Assembly: GCF_000503775.1 (NCBI RefSeq)
Contig: NZ_KI629785.1
Span: forward strand, 62,001 to 126,000
DNA length: 64,000 bases
Direction of reading: 5' to 3'
Source of the DNA: Brevibacillus panacihumi W25
GTDB taxonomy: Bacteria > Bacillota > Bacilli > Brevibacillales > Brevibacillaceae
The notes under the pieces were generated by a model that worked only from the letters and a program-made list of their open reading frames with translations, ran no database searches and had not been told where the DNA came from. This document shows, in pieces, positions 52,128 through 60,652 of the stretch. The position numbers were made by a program, and so were the translations under genes. The stretch's first letter is position 1; the number at the start of each line of letters is the position of its first letter.

Positions 52128-52424
52128 TCAAGCATTCGCAAATGCTTTTACTTCATAATTGCGCAGATCAGATTTCACCGGACTGTTCGGGTTGGTACCG
52201 GTGTGGGCGCGCTTGAATGCTTCGCTCTCCGTCCAATTGCGAAAGTCCTGTTCACTCTCCCATTTGGTGAACACGATGTACTCGTCTCCTTCGGCTGGAG
52301 CCAGGAACAGAAATTCCTTGAACCCTGGTACGTCCTTCATGCGCTCGCCTCCCTGCGCGAATGCGCGTTCCAGGTGGGACTGATAATCTGCAGGAACCAC
52401 TAAACGATTCATCGAGACATACAT
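52128..52424 (-). CDS. Antibiotic-biosynthesis/heme monooxygenase-fold protein (HmoB/IsdG-like)
   Basis: A 98-residue ferredoxin-like dimeric alpha-beta barrel protein. FLFLAPAEGDEYIVFTKWESE and FRNWTESEAFKRAH match the ABM family, which includes heme-degrading HmoA/HmoB/IsdG. The end of the second motif, SEAFKRAH, carries the histidine that binds heme iron in that group. GGAA lies nine bases before ATG 52424. Confidence 0.85.
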   Translation of the reverse strand: MYVSMNRLVVPADYQSHLERAFAQGGERMKDVPGFKEFLFLAPAEGDEYIVFTKWESEQDFRNWTESEAFKRAHTGTNPNSPVKSDLRNYEVKAFANA

Positions 52425-52520
52425 CTGCGACACTTCCTTTTTCGATTGTTTACTAGTTTAGTATACGCCATTCCTTGGAATTAGAAAACTTGGCTGCACC
52501 AAAAACAAAAACCGGTGACG

Positions 52521-53432
52521 TCAGGTATCACGTCTCCGGTTGGTTTGTTGCTCCAGCATGATATCGAGCAGCAGGATGTCCTGCAGCGGTTCCTTGGGAT
52601 CTGTCGTCAAGAGCGCAGAGACAGCAGCCATCGCGCATCGTACAGCGTGATAGGAATAAAAGGCGTCTCTTTCCGCATCACTAAACAAGGACAAATCGGA
52701 ACGCTCTTGGACAGGATAGGGAAAATCCGTCTCCACGCCTGCGCGATCAAGTACGATCAACGCCTGCTTGATGGCGACGAGAGCCGCACTCACACTGATG
52801 CCGTATTCGACACGCAGCTCATCCCAAACCTGAAAAGCGGATCGTTCCACTCGCTCTTGATTCGGCCTGGTAATGATCCCTGATTTCCGCCCTTCCTTGA
52901 GCAGCCAGTCCACATAGATGTCATGTCTGGGTGGATAGGCGTACACCTGCAATTTCAACTCCAGCTCACTCGGATGATCCTTGGCAAAACGGGCATGGGA
53001 CAACGACATCTCATAGCGCCGCGAAGGATGGCCAGGGACAGTGACAAAAACCGTATCCTGCCGGATCGCGGCGATTTGCAGTTTTGTATGTGCAGGAATC
53101 CTTCCCTGGGGCGCTTTATCCCTTCTGATGTTTCCCGGTATCAATTCGGAACCAAATTGATGGTATTCAAGCGGAGAATCAATCCAGGGAATCGGCTCCC
53201 GATGCATCACTTCGTACAGACCGTTGAACGTCACCCATTCACCCGGGCGGCGTTGACAGCGAATCAGAACTTTGTGACGCTCCTCTTCCGGGGAGACCTC
53301 CGCTTCCGTATCCTCAGCCTTCGGGTGCAACCGCTTATGCTCGATCAAGGAGCTATCGTTCAGAGTCAAACGTTCCAGCAACTCCCGTTTGCTGACCCAC
53401 TCATATCCAATTCGATAGATCCGGTTTTTCAT
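52521..53432 (-). CDS. Unknown soluble protein of 303 residues
   Basis: I do not recognise this protein. It has no signal or membrane span. The N-terminal third is charged and variable, residues about 60-140 look beta-rich (KVLIRCQRRPGEWVTFNGLY, KLQIAAIRQDTVFVTVPGH), and the C-terminal half is helical (SAALVAIKQALIVLDRAGVE, YHAVRCAMAAVSALLT). GGAG precedes ATG 53432. It stands alone between the monooxygenase gene and the thiE-tenI unit. Confidence 0.7.
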   Translation of the reverse strand: MKNRIYRIGYEWVSKRELLERLTLNDSSLIEHKRLHPKAEDTEAEVSPEEERHKVLIRCQRRPGEWVTFNGLYEVMHREPIPWIDSPLEYHQFGSELIPGNIRRDKAPQGRIPAHTKLQIAAIRQDTVFVTVPGHPSRRYEMSLSHARFAKDHPSELELKLQVYAYPPRHDIYVDWLLKEGRKSGIITRPNQERVERSAFQVWDELRVEYGISVSAALVAIKQALIVLDRAGVETDFPYPVQERSDLSLFSDAERDAFYSYHAVRCAMAAVSALLTTDPKEPLQDILLLDIMLEQQTNRRRDT

Positions 53433-53515
53433 GGTCTCCACCACCTTTGATGCCTGATTACATGATTCCCTGTACTTTGTTTACCGTACCATATGAATGT
53501 ACGGACCTGTCCGTG

Positions 53516-54178
53516 CTAGACAGCAGTTACAATCCGCACGAGTGACGCCGCTGCTTCTCGGGGCGACGCTGCACGGCTGATCGCACTGATGATAGCTACA
53601 CCGTCAGCACCGGCTGACATGATTTCTCCCGCATTGGCAAGGGTAATTCCCCCAATTCCGACAATCGGCAGATCTTTTCCGACTGCCTCCCGAATCTCCC
53701 GCAAGCCTGCAGGTCCGATCGGCTCTCCAGCGTCTGCTTTTGATGTCGTGGCGAACATGGCCCCAACTCCCAGGCAATCAGCGCCGCCTGCTTTCGCTGC
53801 CAGGGCTTCTTCTACGTTACCTGCCGAGATACCGATATATATGTTCTCCCCGACAGCTGCACGCACCTCATTCAAGGCCATATCATCCTGTCCGACATGG
53901 ATGCCATCCGCTTGCAGCCGAATAGCCAGGTCGACATCGTCATTGACAAAAAACAGGGCGTCGTATTGCCTGCATAAGCGTTGCAAAGCTCTCGCCATTT
54001 CATAACGCTCTTCGTCCGAAAGCCTGCTTCCTTTATCACGAAGCTGCAGGCTGCCTGCACCTCCGCGCAGTGCCTCTTCGCTGACCCGCAGCGTCTCCTC
54101 TGCTGAAAAACCGCAATCCTGAGATCCAACCACGAAATATACGCCAAGCTTTTGTCGCAGTCTCTCCTGATTTTTCAT
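53516..54178 (-). CDS. thiE: Thiamine phosphate synthase
   Basis: A 220-residue enzyme joining hydroxymethylpyrimidine diphosphate with thiazole phosphate. Diphosphate-magnesium residues are in FFVNDDVDLAIRLQADGIHV and GQDDM; GIGGIT binds phosphate. ATG 54178 shares a base with the tenI stop (TAATG), so the genes are coupled. Last gene of this small unit, with no TPP riboswitch visible before it. Confidence 0.95.
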   Translation of the reverse strand: MKNQERLRQKLGVYFVVGSQDCGFSAEETLRVSEEALRGGAGSLQLRDKGSRLSDEERYEMARALQRLCRQYDALFFVNDDVDLAIRLQADGIHVGQDDMALNEVRAAVGENIYIGISAGNVEEALAAKAGGADCLGVGAMFATTSKADAGEPIGPAGLREIREAVGKDLPIVGIGGITLANAGEIMSAGADGVAIISAISRAASPREAAASLVRIVTAV

Positions 54179-54804
54179 TACCTGATCTCCTCCCATAGGT
54201 CCAATGCTTGACGATAGGCGGCCGTTTTTTGTCTCACATCATCTGCCGCTGTAATTCCCGACAGCACCGCTACCCCTGTACAGCCCGCCTTCAATAATTC
54301 AACGGCATTCTCGGGCGTCACACCTCCAATACCGATGACTGGCGTGCGCAATGCCGCTGTGATTTGCTTCAGCTCCTCGATGCCGCGCGGTTCCAGATCT
54401 GGCTTGGAAGCACTGGAATACACATGGCCGTAGATCAAATAATCAGCGCCTTCTGCTTCTGATGCTGCGGCCTCGTCATAGGAGTGGACGGATCTGCCGA
54501 GCCACTGATGATCTCGTACGACCCTCCTGGCTTCCTGGACAGACAAGCTGTGGTAAGCGAGATGCGCCCCACGGCACCCGACTGCTGCCGCGACATCCGT
54601 CCGGTCATTTATCAGGAGACGATCAAGCGGCATCACTGCAGACAAAGCCATCGCCCAATCCATACATTCGCGCGCCGTCCGCTGCTTTTCCCTGATGTGC
54701 AGATAATCCATCCCGCCGGCATAAGCCAGCTCCGCGATGCGCAAAACCTCCGCCAGGGGCTGCTTGCCGCTGGTGATGACATGAAGCTCAGGCTTTTGCC
54801 GCAT
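54178..54804 (-). CDS. tenI: Thiazole tautomerase TenI
   Basis: A 208-residue relative of ThiE that aromatises the thiazole tautomer made by ThiG. The catalytic histidine is in LIYGHVYSSASKP; GIGGVTPENA binds phosphate. It lacks the paired ThiE magnesium aspartates at the usual place, fitting TenI. Start ATG 54804, or GTG 54816 overlapping the upstream gene; both are close to GGAGG. It depends on the ThiG made from the other operon. Confidence 0.9.
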   Translation of the reverse strand: MRQKPELHVITSGKQPLAEVLRIAELAYAGGMDYLHIREKQRTARECMDWAMALSAVMPLDRLLINDRTDVAAAVGCRGAHLAYHSLSVQEARRVVRDHQWLGRSVHSYDEAAASEAEGADYLIYGHVYSSASKPDLEPRGIEELKQITAALRTPVIGIGGVTPENAVELLKAGCTGVAVLSGITAADDVRQKTAAYRQALDLWEEIR

Positions 54805-55144
54805 CTCCTCCGCCACCCCCAGACAACGCTGTCAAACACTCTTGCAGCCACTCCATCATACGATCTTCATTTTGCGGTGCGCGAGCGAGCATTTCTACAA
54901 TCAAACGACGCAGAAAAAAGGATTGCTGCAGCGTCAGGGGAAACGTAATCGTCCGTGGTTTTTTCTCCTGTTTTTCCAGGGTGTCCACTCCGGCCAACAG
55001 GATATTCGCGATGGACTCAATCAGTTCATGCAAGGATTCTGTTTCTTTCAACTCATCATAACAGCCGTCAAACAGACGGCATAATAGTAAAAATGCCTGT
55101 GACGACATAGTCACCGGCTGAACATCCTCTATGGGTTCCGGCAT
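54788..55144 (-). CDS. Hypothetical helical protein before tenI
   Basis: A 118-residue, mainly helical cytoplasmic protein (SQAFLLLCRLFDGCYDEL, LQQSFFLRRLIVEMLARAP) ending in a glycine-rich tail GGGGGDAAKA. I do not recognise it. GGAGGG lies eight bases before ATG 55144. It overlaps the start of tenI, so the three genes form one operon; its role could relate to thiamine but is unknown. Confidence 0.7.
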   Translation of the reverse strand: MPEPIEDVQPVTMSSQAFLLLCRLFDGCYDELKETESLHELIESIANILLAGVDTLEKQEKKPRTITFPLTLQQSFFLRRLIVEMLARAPQNEDRMMEWLQECLTALSGGGGGDAAKA

Positions 55145-55177
55145 CTTTTTGTCCCTCCATCCCTTGAAACAACCTCT

Positions 55178-55186
55178 ATTATACCA
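55178..55186 (-). promoter_or_regulatory. Extended -10 promoter of the tenI-thiE operon
   Basis: On the minus strand TGGTATAAT (55178-55186) matches the extended -10 consensus, 34 bases upstream of ATG 55144. No good -35 hexamer is visible. Confidence 0.5.
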
Positions 55187-55272
55187 TTTCAACCTGAGAA
55201 AAACTTGACCTTTCGCCAAGTCCTTTCATCCTTTATCGCATCAGTGAAATTAATCTTTCTGAAAGAAAAATG

Positions 55273-55299
55273 AAAACCGCTGAGATTTCAGCGGCTTTT
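55273..55299 (-). terminator. Terminator overlapping the stop of the spore-type ORF
   Basis: AAAACCGCTGA (55273-55283) pairs with TCAGCGGCTTTT (55288-55299). The TGA stop of the small gene lies within the stem; TTTTC follows on the minus strand. Confidence 0.75.
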
Positions 55300-55419
55300 A
55301 CTTGTCCCTTCATTGCGGTCATTATGATGCGATTGTCGAAGGTTCGTATTCTTATCGTTTTCATCCAGCGTCTTTCCGCGGTTCTTCCCTAAATCCTTGC
55401 TGTTGTTATTTTTGCCCAC
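55288..55419 (-). CDS. Small hydrophilic spore-type protein (SspP-like)
   Basis: A 43-residue, lysine/asparagine-rich protein: MGKNNNSKDLGKNRGK at the start and QSHHNDRNEGTSKSR at the end. Composition and length resemble minor small acid-soluble spore proteins such as SspP. GGAGG lies eight bases before the GTG start and a terminator overlaps the stop. Confidence 0.68.
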   Translation of the reverse strand: MGKNNNSKDLGKNRGKTLDENDKNTNLRQSHHNDRNEGTSKSR

Positions 55420-55494
55420 TAAGCACACCTCCTCCACCAGTTCGTCATGGAATAGCGTAACCAGTTGGCCGGTGTTTACACCTAGATTTTTGGA

Positions 55495-55908
55495 TCAGCT
55501 CTCAATGCGTTGCATACGACCTCGAACAGCATAGACGATAGCAAATGGAACACGCCAGCCCAACAAAAACAAGAATGTCACCAGATAGGTTACCTCCGCG
55601 AATATCCAGGTCAAAGGTACGCCTGTCCACCAGGAGCGAAGCAGAAGACCGATCGGGGCAGCCAGTGTCCAGGTCAAAAAAGTGAAGAGCAGATTGCTCC
55701 ATGCATTCACATAACGCTTGTTCTGATAGCTTTTCAGCAGGAAGGATGCGACCAGCCAAGCAAGCAAAAACGGCGCGAGCGTCTCCAACATTCCCAAAAA
55801 CGTGATGGGGAGCTGATGGATTCCTTTTCCAATATAAACGAATAGCCAAAACGCGACCAAGTCACCGGCAAACAGTACGTAGCCAGCCGGCATGATACGA
55901 TGTCCCAT
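55495..55908 (-). CDS. DUF3054 family membrane protein
   Basis: A 137-residue four-span membrane protein matching DUF3054: LFAGDLVAFWLFVYIG, WLVASFLLKSY, APIGLLLRSW and the end VPFAIVYAVRGRM. Role unknown. AGAGGG precedes the ATG. Confidence 0.85.
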   Translation of the reverse strand: MGHRIMPAGYVLFAGDLVAFWLFVYIGKGIHQLPITFLGMLETLAPFLLAWLVASFLLKSYQNKRYVNAWSNLLFTFLTWTLAAPIGLLLRSWWTGVPLTWIFAEVTYLVTFLFLLGWRVPFAIVYAVRGRMQRIES

Positions 55909-55986
55909 GTATACCCTCTTTTCTGGCGAGGCTTTTTCTTTCCTCTATTGTATACATGCCAGCATGGGATCGACAATCGACATCGC

Positions 55987-56577
55987 TCATGATTCACCAA
56001 ACAGCAACAATTCCAGCTTCTTCGCTACTTCCGGCCACTCCCGATCCAGAATGCTGAACATGACAGTATCGCGTACGTATCCATCCTGGATGATCATATG
56101 GTTTCGCAACACGCCTTCACGCACACCGCCAATTCGTGCAATGGCACGCTGCGAATTCTGATTTCGGGCGTCCGTCTTCAATTGCACCCGTATGCACCCT
56201 TTTTCGAAGCTATGTTTTAATAGAAGGTATTTGCAATCTGTATTGACCCTCGTTTTCCAGACAGATGGGGTTAGCCATGTATGCCCGATCTCCAGACCTT
56301 TGTCATGAAGGGAGATGGCCATGTACCGTGTACTGCCAATAACCTCTCCGCTCTCCTTTTTTAGGATGACAAAAGGCAGCTCCGTTCCCTTGCGTTCATT
56401 ATCCATCGCAATCCTGATCCACTCCTGGATGTCTGTTAGTGAACTCATTTTTTTGGACATATACGTCCAAATCTCTTCATATTTTCCTGCCTCCCAAAGC
56501 CCTTCCGCATGATGTTCCCGCAAAGGTTCAAGACGTACGTATTTTCCTTCCAAAATGACAGGTGACAATTGCAGCAT
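55987..56577 (-). CDS. GNAT acetyltransferase (RimL-like)
   Basis: A 196-residue GNAT enzyme. YVRLEPLREHHAEGL opens the fold, GSTRYMAISLHDKGLEIGHTW forms the central strands, and QRAIARIGGVREGVL is the acetyl-CoA pyrophosphate loop. Likely acetylates an amine or a protein N-terminus. AAAAGGAG lies eight bases before the ATG. Confidence 0.9.
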   Translation of the reverse strand: MLQLSPVILEGKYVRLEPLREHHAEGLWEAGKYEEIWTYMSKKMSSLTDIQEWIRIAMDNERKGTELPFVILKKESGEVIGSTRYMAISLHDKGLEIGHTWLTPSVWKTRVNTDCKYLLLKHSFEKGCIRVQLKTDARNQNSQRAIARIGGVREGVLRNHMIIQDGYVRDTVMFSILDREWPEVAKKLELLLFGES

Positions 56578-56595
56578 ATACCATTCTCCTTTTGT

Positions 56596-56633
56596 CCAAG
56601 TGTTCTGCCAGAAGCTCGCTGCAGAACACTTGG
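56596..56633. promoter_or_regulatory. Perfect 13-base inverted repeat before the GNAT gene
   Basis: CCAAGTGTTCTGC (56596-56608) and GCAGAACACTTGG (56621-56633) are fully complementary with a 12-base centre, ending eight bases before the ribosome binding site of the GNAT gene. No T-run follows, so an operator or a translational hairpin fits better than a terminator of the tct operon. Confidence 0.5.
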
Positions 56634-56686
56634 CTCAAATTTTTACAAGGATAATGGCGCTTACCCCAACTGTCAAGAGAAGATCG

Positions 56687-58213
56687 TCACGCCTCTTCGT
56701 TTATCACAACTTCTTTGCCTCTGCCTTTTAAAATCAGGGGAATGATCAGCCACAGAGCAGCGCAACCCAAGAAGATGAGAGACAATGGCTTGGTCAAGAA
56801 GATTGTGAAGTCTCCATTGGAAGTAGTCAAAGCTCGACGCATGTTGTTTTCGATCATCGGCCCTAGAACCAGTCCCAAGACAAGCGGTGCCAGGGGAAAA
56901 TCATTAGAACTCAGGAAGTAGCCGAGCAATCCGCAGAATACCAGCAGGACGAGATCAAAGGTAGTGATTTGTACAGCGTATACACCAAAAACAGAGATGG
57001 CGATAATCGAAGGAATCAGGAAATGCGGAGGGGTCTCGATGATTTTGGCAAAGACTTTCACCAGCGGCATATTCAAGGCCAAGAGCATCAGGTTGCCGAT
57101 GAACATGCTGGCGATCAGTCCCCACGCCACTTGTGGATGATCCGTAAACAGCAAGGGACCCGGTTGGACATTGTACATCAAAAGAGCTCCCATCAGGATC
57201 GCAGTCGTACCTGAACCCGGGATGCCGAGCGTCAGCAGCGGGATCATTGCTCCTCCAGAAGCAGCGTTGTTCGAGGACTCTGGGCCTGCCACTCCTTCGA
57301 TCGCTCCTTTGCCGAATCGTTCCGGATTTTTGCTCCATTTCTTTTCGAGGATATAGGAAAAAAAGGAGGCCAATGTCGCTCCGGCACCAGGCAGCAGTCC
57401 GACAAAGAAACCGAGAATCGAGCCACGAGCGATTGGAGCTGCACTTTGCTTCAAGTCCTTGGCGCTCGGCAGAATTCGTCCAACCTTGATCAATTGCTTG
57501 GAGCTGTTGTCGTTCTCCAAAATGGTTTTAAACACTTCACCCAAGGCGAACAGTCCGACGGCGATCGTCAAGAACTCCAAGCCCTGATACAGGTACGGAA
57601 TATCATACGTAAAGCGGGCGACCCCAGACACATTGTCGATCCCAATGGTAGCCAGCAGCAGACCGAAAACCGTCATGATCAAGGCTTTCGTCATCGATTT
57701 GCCGCCGAGGCCGCTCACAGCACACAATCCAAGCAGCATGAGCGAGAAATATTCCGCTGGCCCAAATTCCAAAGCCAGATCCGACAGTGGCTGAGCGAGA
57801 AAAACCAGTGCTACCAGAGCAAACACCCCGGCTACAAAGGAGCCGATCGCCGCAATAGACAGGGCTGCCCCCGCTCTTCCCTGTTTTGCCATTTGATAGC
57901 CATCCAGTGTGGTGACGACTGATGAGGACTCGCCGGGCGTATTCAAGAGAATGGAAGTCGTCGATCCGCCGTACATCGCTCCGTAGTAGACACCTGCCAG
58001 CAAAATCAAGGCACTGGCTGCCGCCTGCTCTGCATTCATGCCGCTCGTCAAGGAAGCTGTGACCGGCATGAGCAAGGCTACTCCACTCATGGGACCGATG
58101 CCAGGCAAAACACCAACAGCCGTACCGATCAGAACCCCAATAAAGGCATAGAGCAAATTATGCCATTGCATGGCAATATAAAATCCATCAGCCAGGTACT
58201 GTAATGTACTCAT
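56687..58213 (-). CDS. tctA: Tripartite tricarboxylate transporter, large permease TctA
   Basis: A 508-residue permease with about twelve spans. The signature GVLPGIGPMSGVALLMP near residue 35 and its repeat GLLPGAGATLASFF near residue 275 mark the two transport halves. With TctB and TctC it takes up citrate or another carboxylate by sodium or proton symport. AGGAGGG precedes the ATG. Confidence 0.95.
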   Translation of the reverse strand: MSTLQYLADGFYIAMQWHNLLYAFIGVLIGTAVGVLPGIGPMSGVALLMPVTASLTSGMNAEQAAASALILLAGVYYGAMYGGSTTSILLNTPGESSSVVTTLDGYQMAKQGRAGAALSIAAIGSFVAGVFALVALVFLAQPLSDLALEFGPAEYFSLMLLGLCAVSGLGGKSMTKALIMTVFGLLLATIGIDNVSGVARFTYDIPYLYQGLEFLTIAVGLFALGEVFKTILENDNSSKQLIKVGRILPSAKDLKQSAAPIARGSILGFFVGLLPGAGATLASFFSYILEKKWSKNPERFGKGAIEGVAGPESSNNAASGGAMIPLLTLGIPGSGTTAILMGALLMYNVQPGPLLFTDHPQVAWGLIASMFIGNLMLLALNMPLVKVFAKIIETPPHFLIPSIIAISVFGVYAVQITTFDLVLLVFCGLLGYFLSSNDFPLAPLVLGLVLGPMIENNMRRALTTSNGDFTIFLTKPLSLIFLGCAALWLIIPLILKGRGKEVVINEEA

Positions 58214-58225
58214 CTTGTCCCCTCC

Positions 58226-58693
58226 TTAAAAGCCGAGCCAGACCGGAAAACCTGGCAGCGTTCCTTGAAGCAAATGTACATAGACGTAGTAGACGCCTAC
58301 AGAAAAGGCGAATGAGACAAGTGTCGTTTTGAAGTAGCTTTTGCTTCCCATTACTTTGAAGGATACGAACAAAAAGAGAAAGGTCATGATGACATATCCG
58401 ACGAGCTCCAACAGATAGACATAGAGGAGTGTAGCTGCGAAGATGGTCAAGAACCGTTTGTATTGGAGTGATTTGCCTCCTGTTGCAGCAGAGCCTTCCG
58501 CTTTGCCGCGCGTGGACTCCCAGAACAGGCGCAGACTGAGGATGATCAGGATGATGCCAAGCCCCATGGGAAACATATTTGGTCCCACTTCGCTGCCGTA
58601 GGCGCTCGTAGAAATATTTCGACTTTCGATAACGAAAAGTGCCCCTACCAAAGCAAAACAGACACTGCTGTACCGATCAAATACTTTGTTCAC
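58226..58693 (-). CDS. tctB: Tripartite tricarboxylate transporter, small subunit TctB
   Basis: A 155-residue four-span protein of the TctB family: SEVGPNMFPMGLGIILIILS and LELVGYVIMTFLFLFVSFKV are the usual regions. It holds TctA and the binding protein together. GTG start with AAGGAGG upstream; 12 bases before tctA. Confidence 0.93.
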   Translation of the reverse strand: MNKVFDRYSSVCFALVGALFVIESRNISTSAYGSEVGPNMFPMGLGIILIILSLRLFWESTRGKAEGSAATGGKSLQYKRFLTIFAATLLYVYLLELVGYVIMTFLFLFVSFKVMGSKSYFKTTLVSFAFSVGVYYVYVHLLQGTLPGFPVWLGF

Positions 58694-58718
58694 GATGGCG
58701 CAACCTCCTTTGGTTACA

Positions 58719-58750
58719 AAAGGAGAGGGAGCTGGAGCTCCCCTCTCCTT
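58719..58750 (-). terminator. Partial terminator between tctC and tctB
   Basis: AAAGGAGAGGG pairs with CCCCTCTCCTT (58740-58750), followed by TTTT on the minus strand. In this position it would let more binding protein than permease be made. Confidence 0.65.
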
Positions 58751-58756
58751 CTGTGC

Positions 58757-59815
58757 CTATTTCGACATTCCCAGTGAAGCCAGCAGTTCTTGTACCAATT
58801 TGTCTTGTTCATCGAGGAACGTAGTAAAATCGGCTGCGCCCCTGTACTCACTCTCCCAACCATTCGCTTCCAATTCCTTTTTCCAGTCTTCGCTTTCAGA
58901 CAACTCTTTTAGCTTCCCTTCCCAGAAGGCCTTGGCATCTGCCGGCATGTCGGGCGGTCCGAATACACCCCGCCATATGTTGAAGGTAGCATCAATACCT
59001 TGTTCTTTTAATGTCGGCACGTCCTTCAGGTCACCCCCGAGACGCTCTTCCGAAGTTACTCCCAATACGCGAATTTTACCCGCCTTCAGATACTCGGTGA
59101 TACCCGACGCATCCGTGGCGATCATATCGGCATTGTTGCCCAAGAGTGCAGCGATTGCTTCGCCGCCGCCGTCATAAGAGACGTATTTCACTTTTTTGGG
59201 ATCAATGCCGTATTTCGCTGCTGGTAGGACGCTTACCAAATGGTCCATCGATCCGGGAGCGGAACCGCCCGCTAAAGTAATTTTGCTGGGATCCGTTTTG
59301 AGTGCCTCCAAGAGACTTTTGAGATCCTGGTAGGGTGAATCAGCTTTTACGACAACGGCACCAAAGTCTTTGGTCATTTGCGCCAATGGCGTGACATCCT
59401 TATAGCCGAATGGACTGTTTCCTTCTTTTTTGTTGTAGTTGATCAAGATCGGAGGCGAATTGACAAAAAGGCGATATGGATTGCCTTTGTCCTTGCTGAC
59501 GTACTCCGCCATGAACACTACGCCGCCACCGCCAGGTTTGTTCTCAACGGTGATTGGTTGTTCGATCAGTTTGCTTTCGTTTAATACCTTCCCGAGTGAA
59601 CGCGCTGTTTTGTCCCAACCGCCTCCCGCACCTGAGGGCGCTACCATCACAATTGGCTTTTCGGGATAACGGGATGCAGGTTGTTCACTTTGACCAGCTG
59701 TGGACCCACTGCTCGAACCGCCGCTCGAACCGCTGCCCGCATTCCCGCCGCCACAGGCGACTAATGCGAGTGAGAGCATCGCAGACAGTACAAGTAACGC
59801 ATTTTTTTTCTTCAT
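58757..59815 (-). CDS. tctC: Tripartite tricarboxylate transporter, binding lipoprotein TctC
   Basis: A 352-residue lipoprotein (LALVACGGG lipobox near residue 21) of the TctC/Bug family. RYPEKPIVMVAPSGAGGGWD is the family start and GSAPGSMDHL the ligand-binding loop with the two water-bridging residues. It captures a carboxylate, identity unknown. First gene of tctC-tctB-tctA; a cre-like site lies just upstream. Confidence 0.95.
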   Translation of the reverse strand: MKKKNALLVLSAMLSLALVACGGGNAGSGSSGGSSSGSTAGQSEQPASRYPEKPIVMVAPSGAGGGWDKTARSLGKVLNESKLIEQPITVENKPGGGGVVFMAEYVSKDKGNPYRLFVNSPPILINYNKKEGNSPFGYKDVTPLAQMTKDFGAVVVKADSPYQDLKSLLEALKTDPSKITLAGGSAPGSMDHLVSVLPAAKYGIDPKKVKYVSYDGGGEAIAALLGNNADMIATDASGITEYLKAGKIRVLGVTSEERLGGDLKDVPTLKEQGIDATFNIWRGVFGPPDMPADAKAFWEGKLKELSESEDWKKELEANGWESEYRGAADFTTFLDEQDKLVQELLASLGMSK

Positions 59816-59841
59816 AACACTTCCCCCTCTTTTCCCTTTTC

Positions 59842-59855
59842 TGAAAGCGCATTCA
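59842..59855. promoter_or_regulatory. cre-like catabolite-repression site
   Basis: TGAAAGCGCATTCA differs from the CcpA-binding consensus TGWAANCGNTNWCA at one position. It is 27 bases upstream of the tctC ATG, where CcpA would block transcription. Confidence 0.55.
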
Positions 59856-59959
59856 AAATTGTTTCTAAAATATCATGGAGGGGGAGTGTGAGCCTAGTTT
59901 ACGTGCATAATGCCTATTTCGCGTTTAAAGTACTTTTTGTTCATATTGTTCACGTGATC

Positions 59960-60652
59960 TTATGTTTGGAGATAGCGATATTTTCGTTCTGGTCTCCCTA
60001 CCGATCCATAGATGAGTTCAGCCCGTGCTTTCTTCTCCGCAACCAGATATTCCAGATAGCGGCGTGCGGTAGTCCGGCTCGTCCCGATCTCCCTGCTGAT
60101 TTCTTCTGCTGACACCCCGGACTTTTTCGTCCGCTTGATCGCTTCCAGCACCTTTTCCAACGTAAGGAGATCAATTCCTTTCGGGACTGGTGACTCTCTG
60201 ATCCTGCCTTTAACCAAATTGCGCATGAGGATGCGATCAATATCTTCCTGATCGATCTCACCTGCTTCTCGGGTGCGAAGGAGATGCTCTCTGTAGGACA
60301 CCAGCCTTTCCCGAAAGCGCTCAAAGACGAGTGGCTTGACGATATAATCAAATACTCCTCCCCGCAATGCATCTTGCACCATTTCGATTTCCTTCGCTGC
60401 GGTGATCATGATGATGTCCGTGTCGCGGTGGTGCTGTCGAATGTGCCAGACCAGCTCCGTACCCAGCATGTCGGGCAGATACACGTCCAGTAAGACCAGA
60501 TGCGGCTCCGTACAGACCAATAATTCCTTCGCCTCTGCACCGTTCGTCGCTGTCGCGATCACTTCAAACCCTTCTATTTTACTGACAAAACGCCGATTAA
60601 TATCGACGATTCGCAGATCGTCCTCGACGATCAAAACCTCAACCTTCTGCAT
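59960..60652 (-). CDS. CitB/DcuR-type response regulator
   Basis: A 230-residue regulator. Receiver: VEDDLRIV, phospho-aspartate in LVLLDVYLPD and KPLVFERF; C-terminal helix-turn-helix with SAEEISREIGTSRTTARRYLEYL. Partner of the overlapping CitA-type kinase. Directly upstream of tctCBA in the same direction, which is its likely target. GGAGGGG precedes ATG 60652. Confidence 0.94.
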   Translation of the reverse strand: MQKVEVLIVEDDLRIVDINRRFVSKIEGFEVIATATNGAEAKELLVCTEPHLVLLDVYLPDMLGTELVWHIRQHHRDTDIIMITAAKEIEMVQDALRGGVFDYIVKPLVFERFRERLVSYREHLLRTREAGEIDQEDIDRILMRNLVKGRIRESPVPKGIDLLTLEKVLEAIKRTKKSGVSAEEISREIGTSRTTARRYLEYLVAEKKARAELIYGSVGRPERKYRYLQT

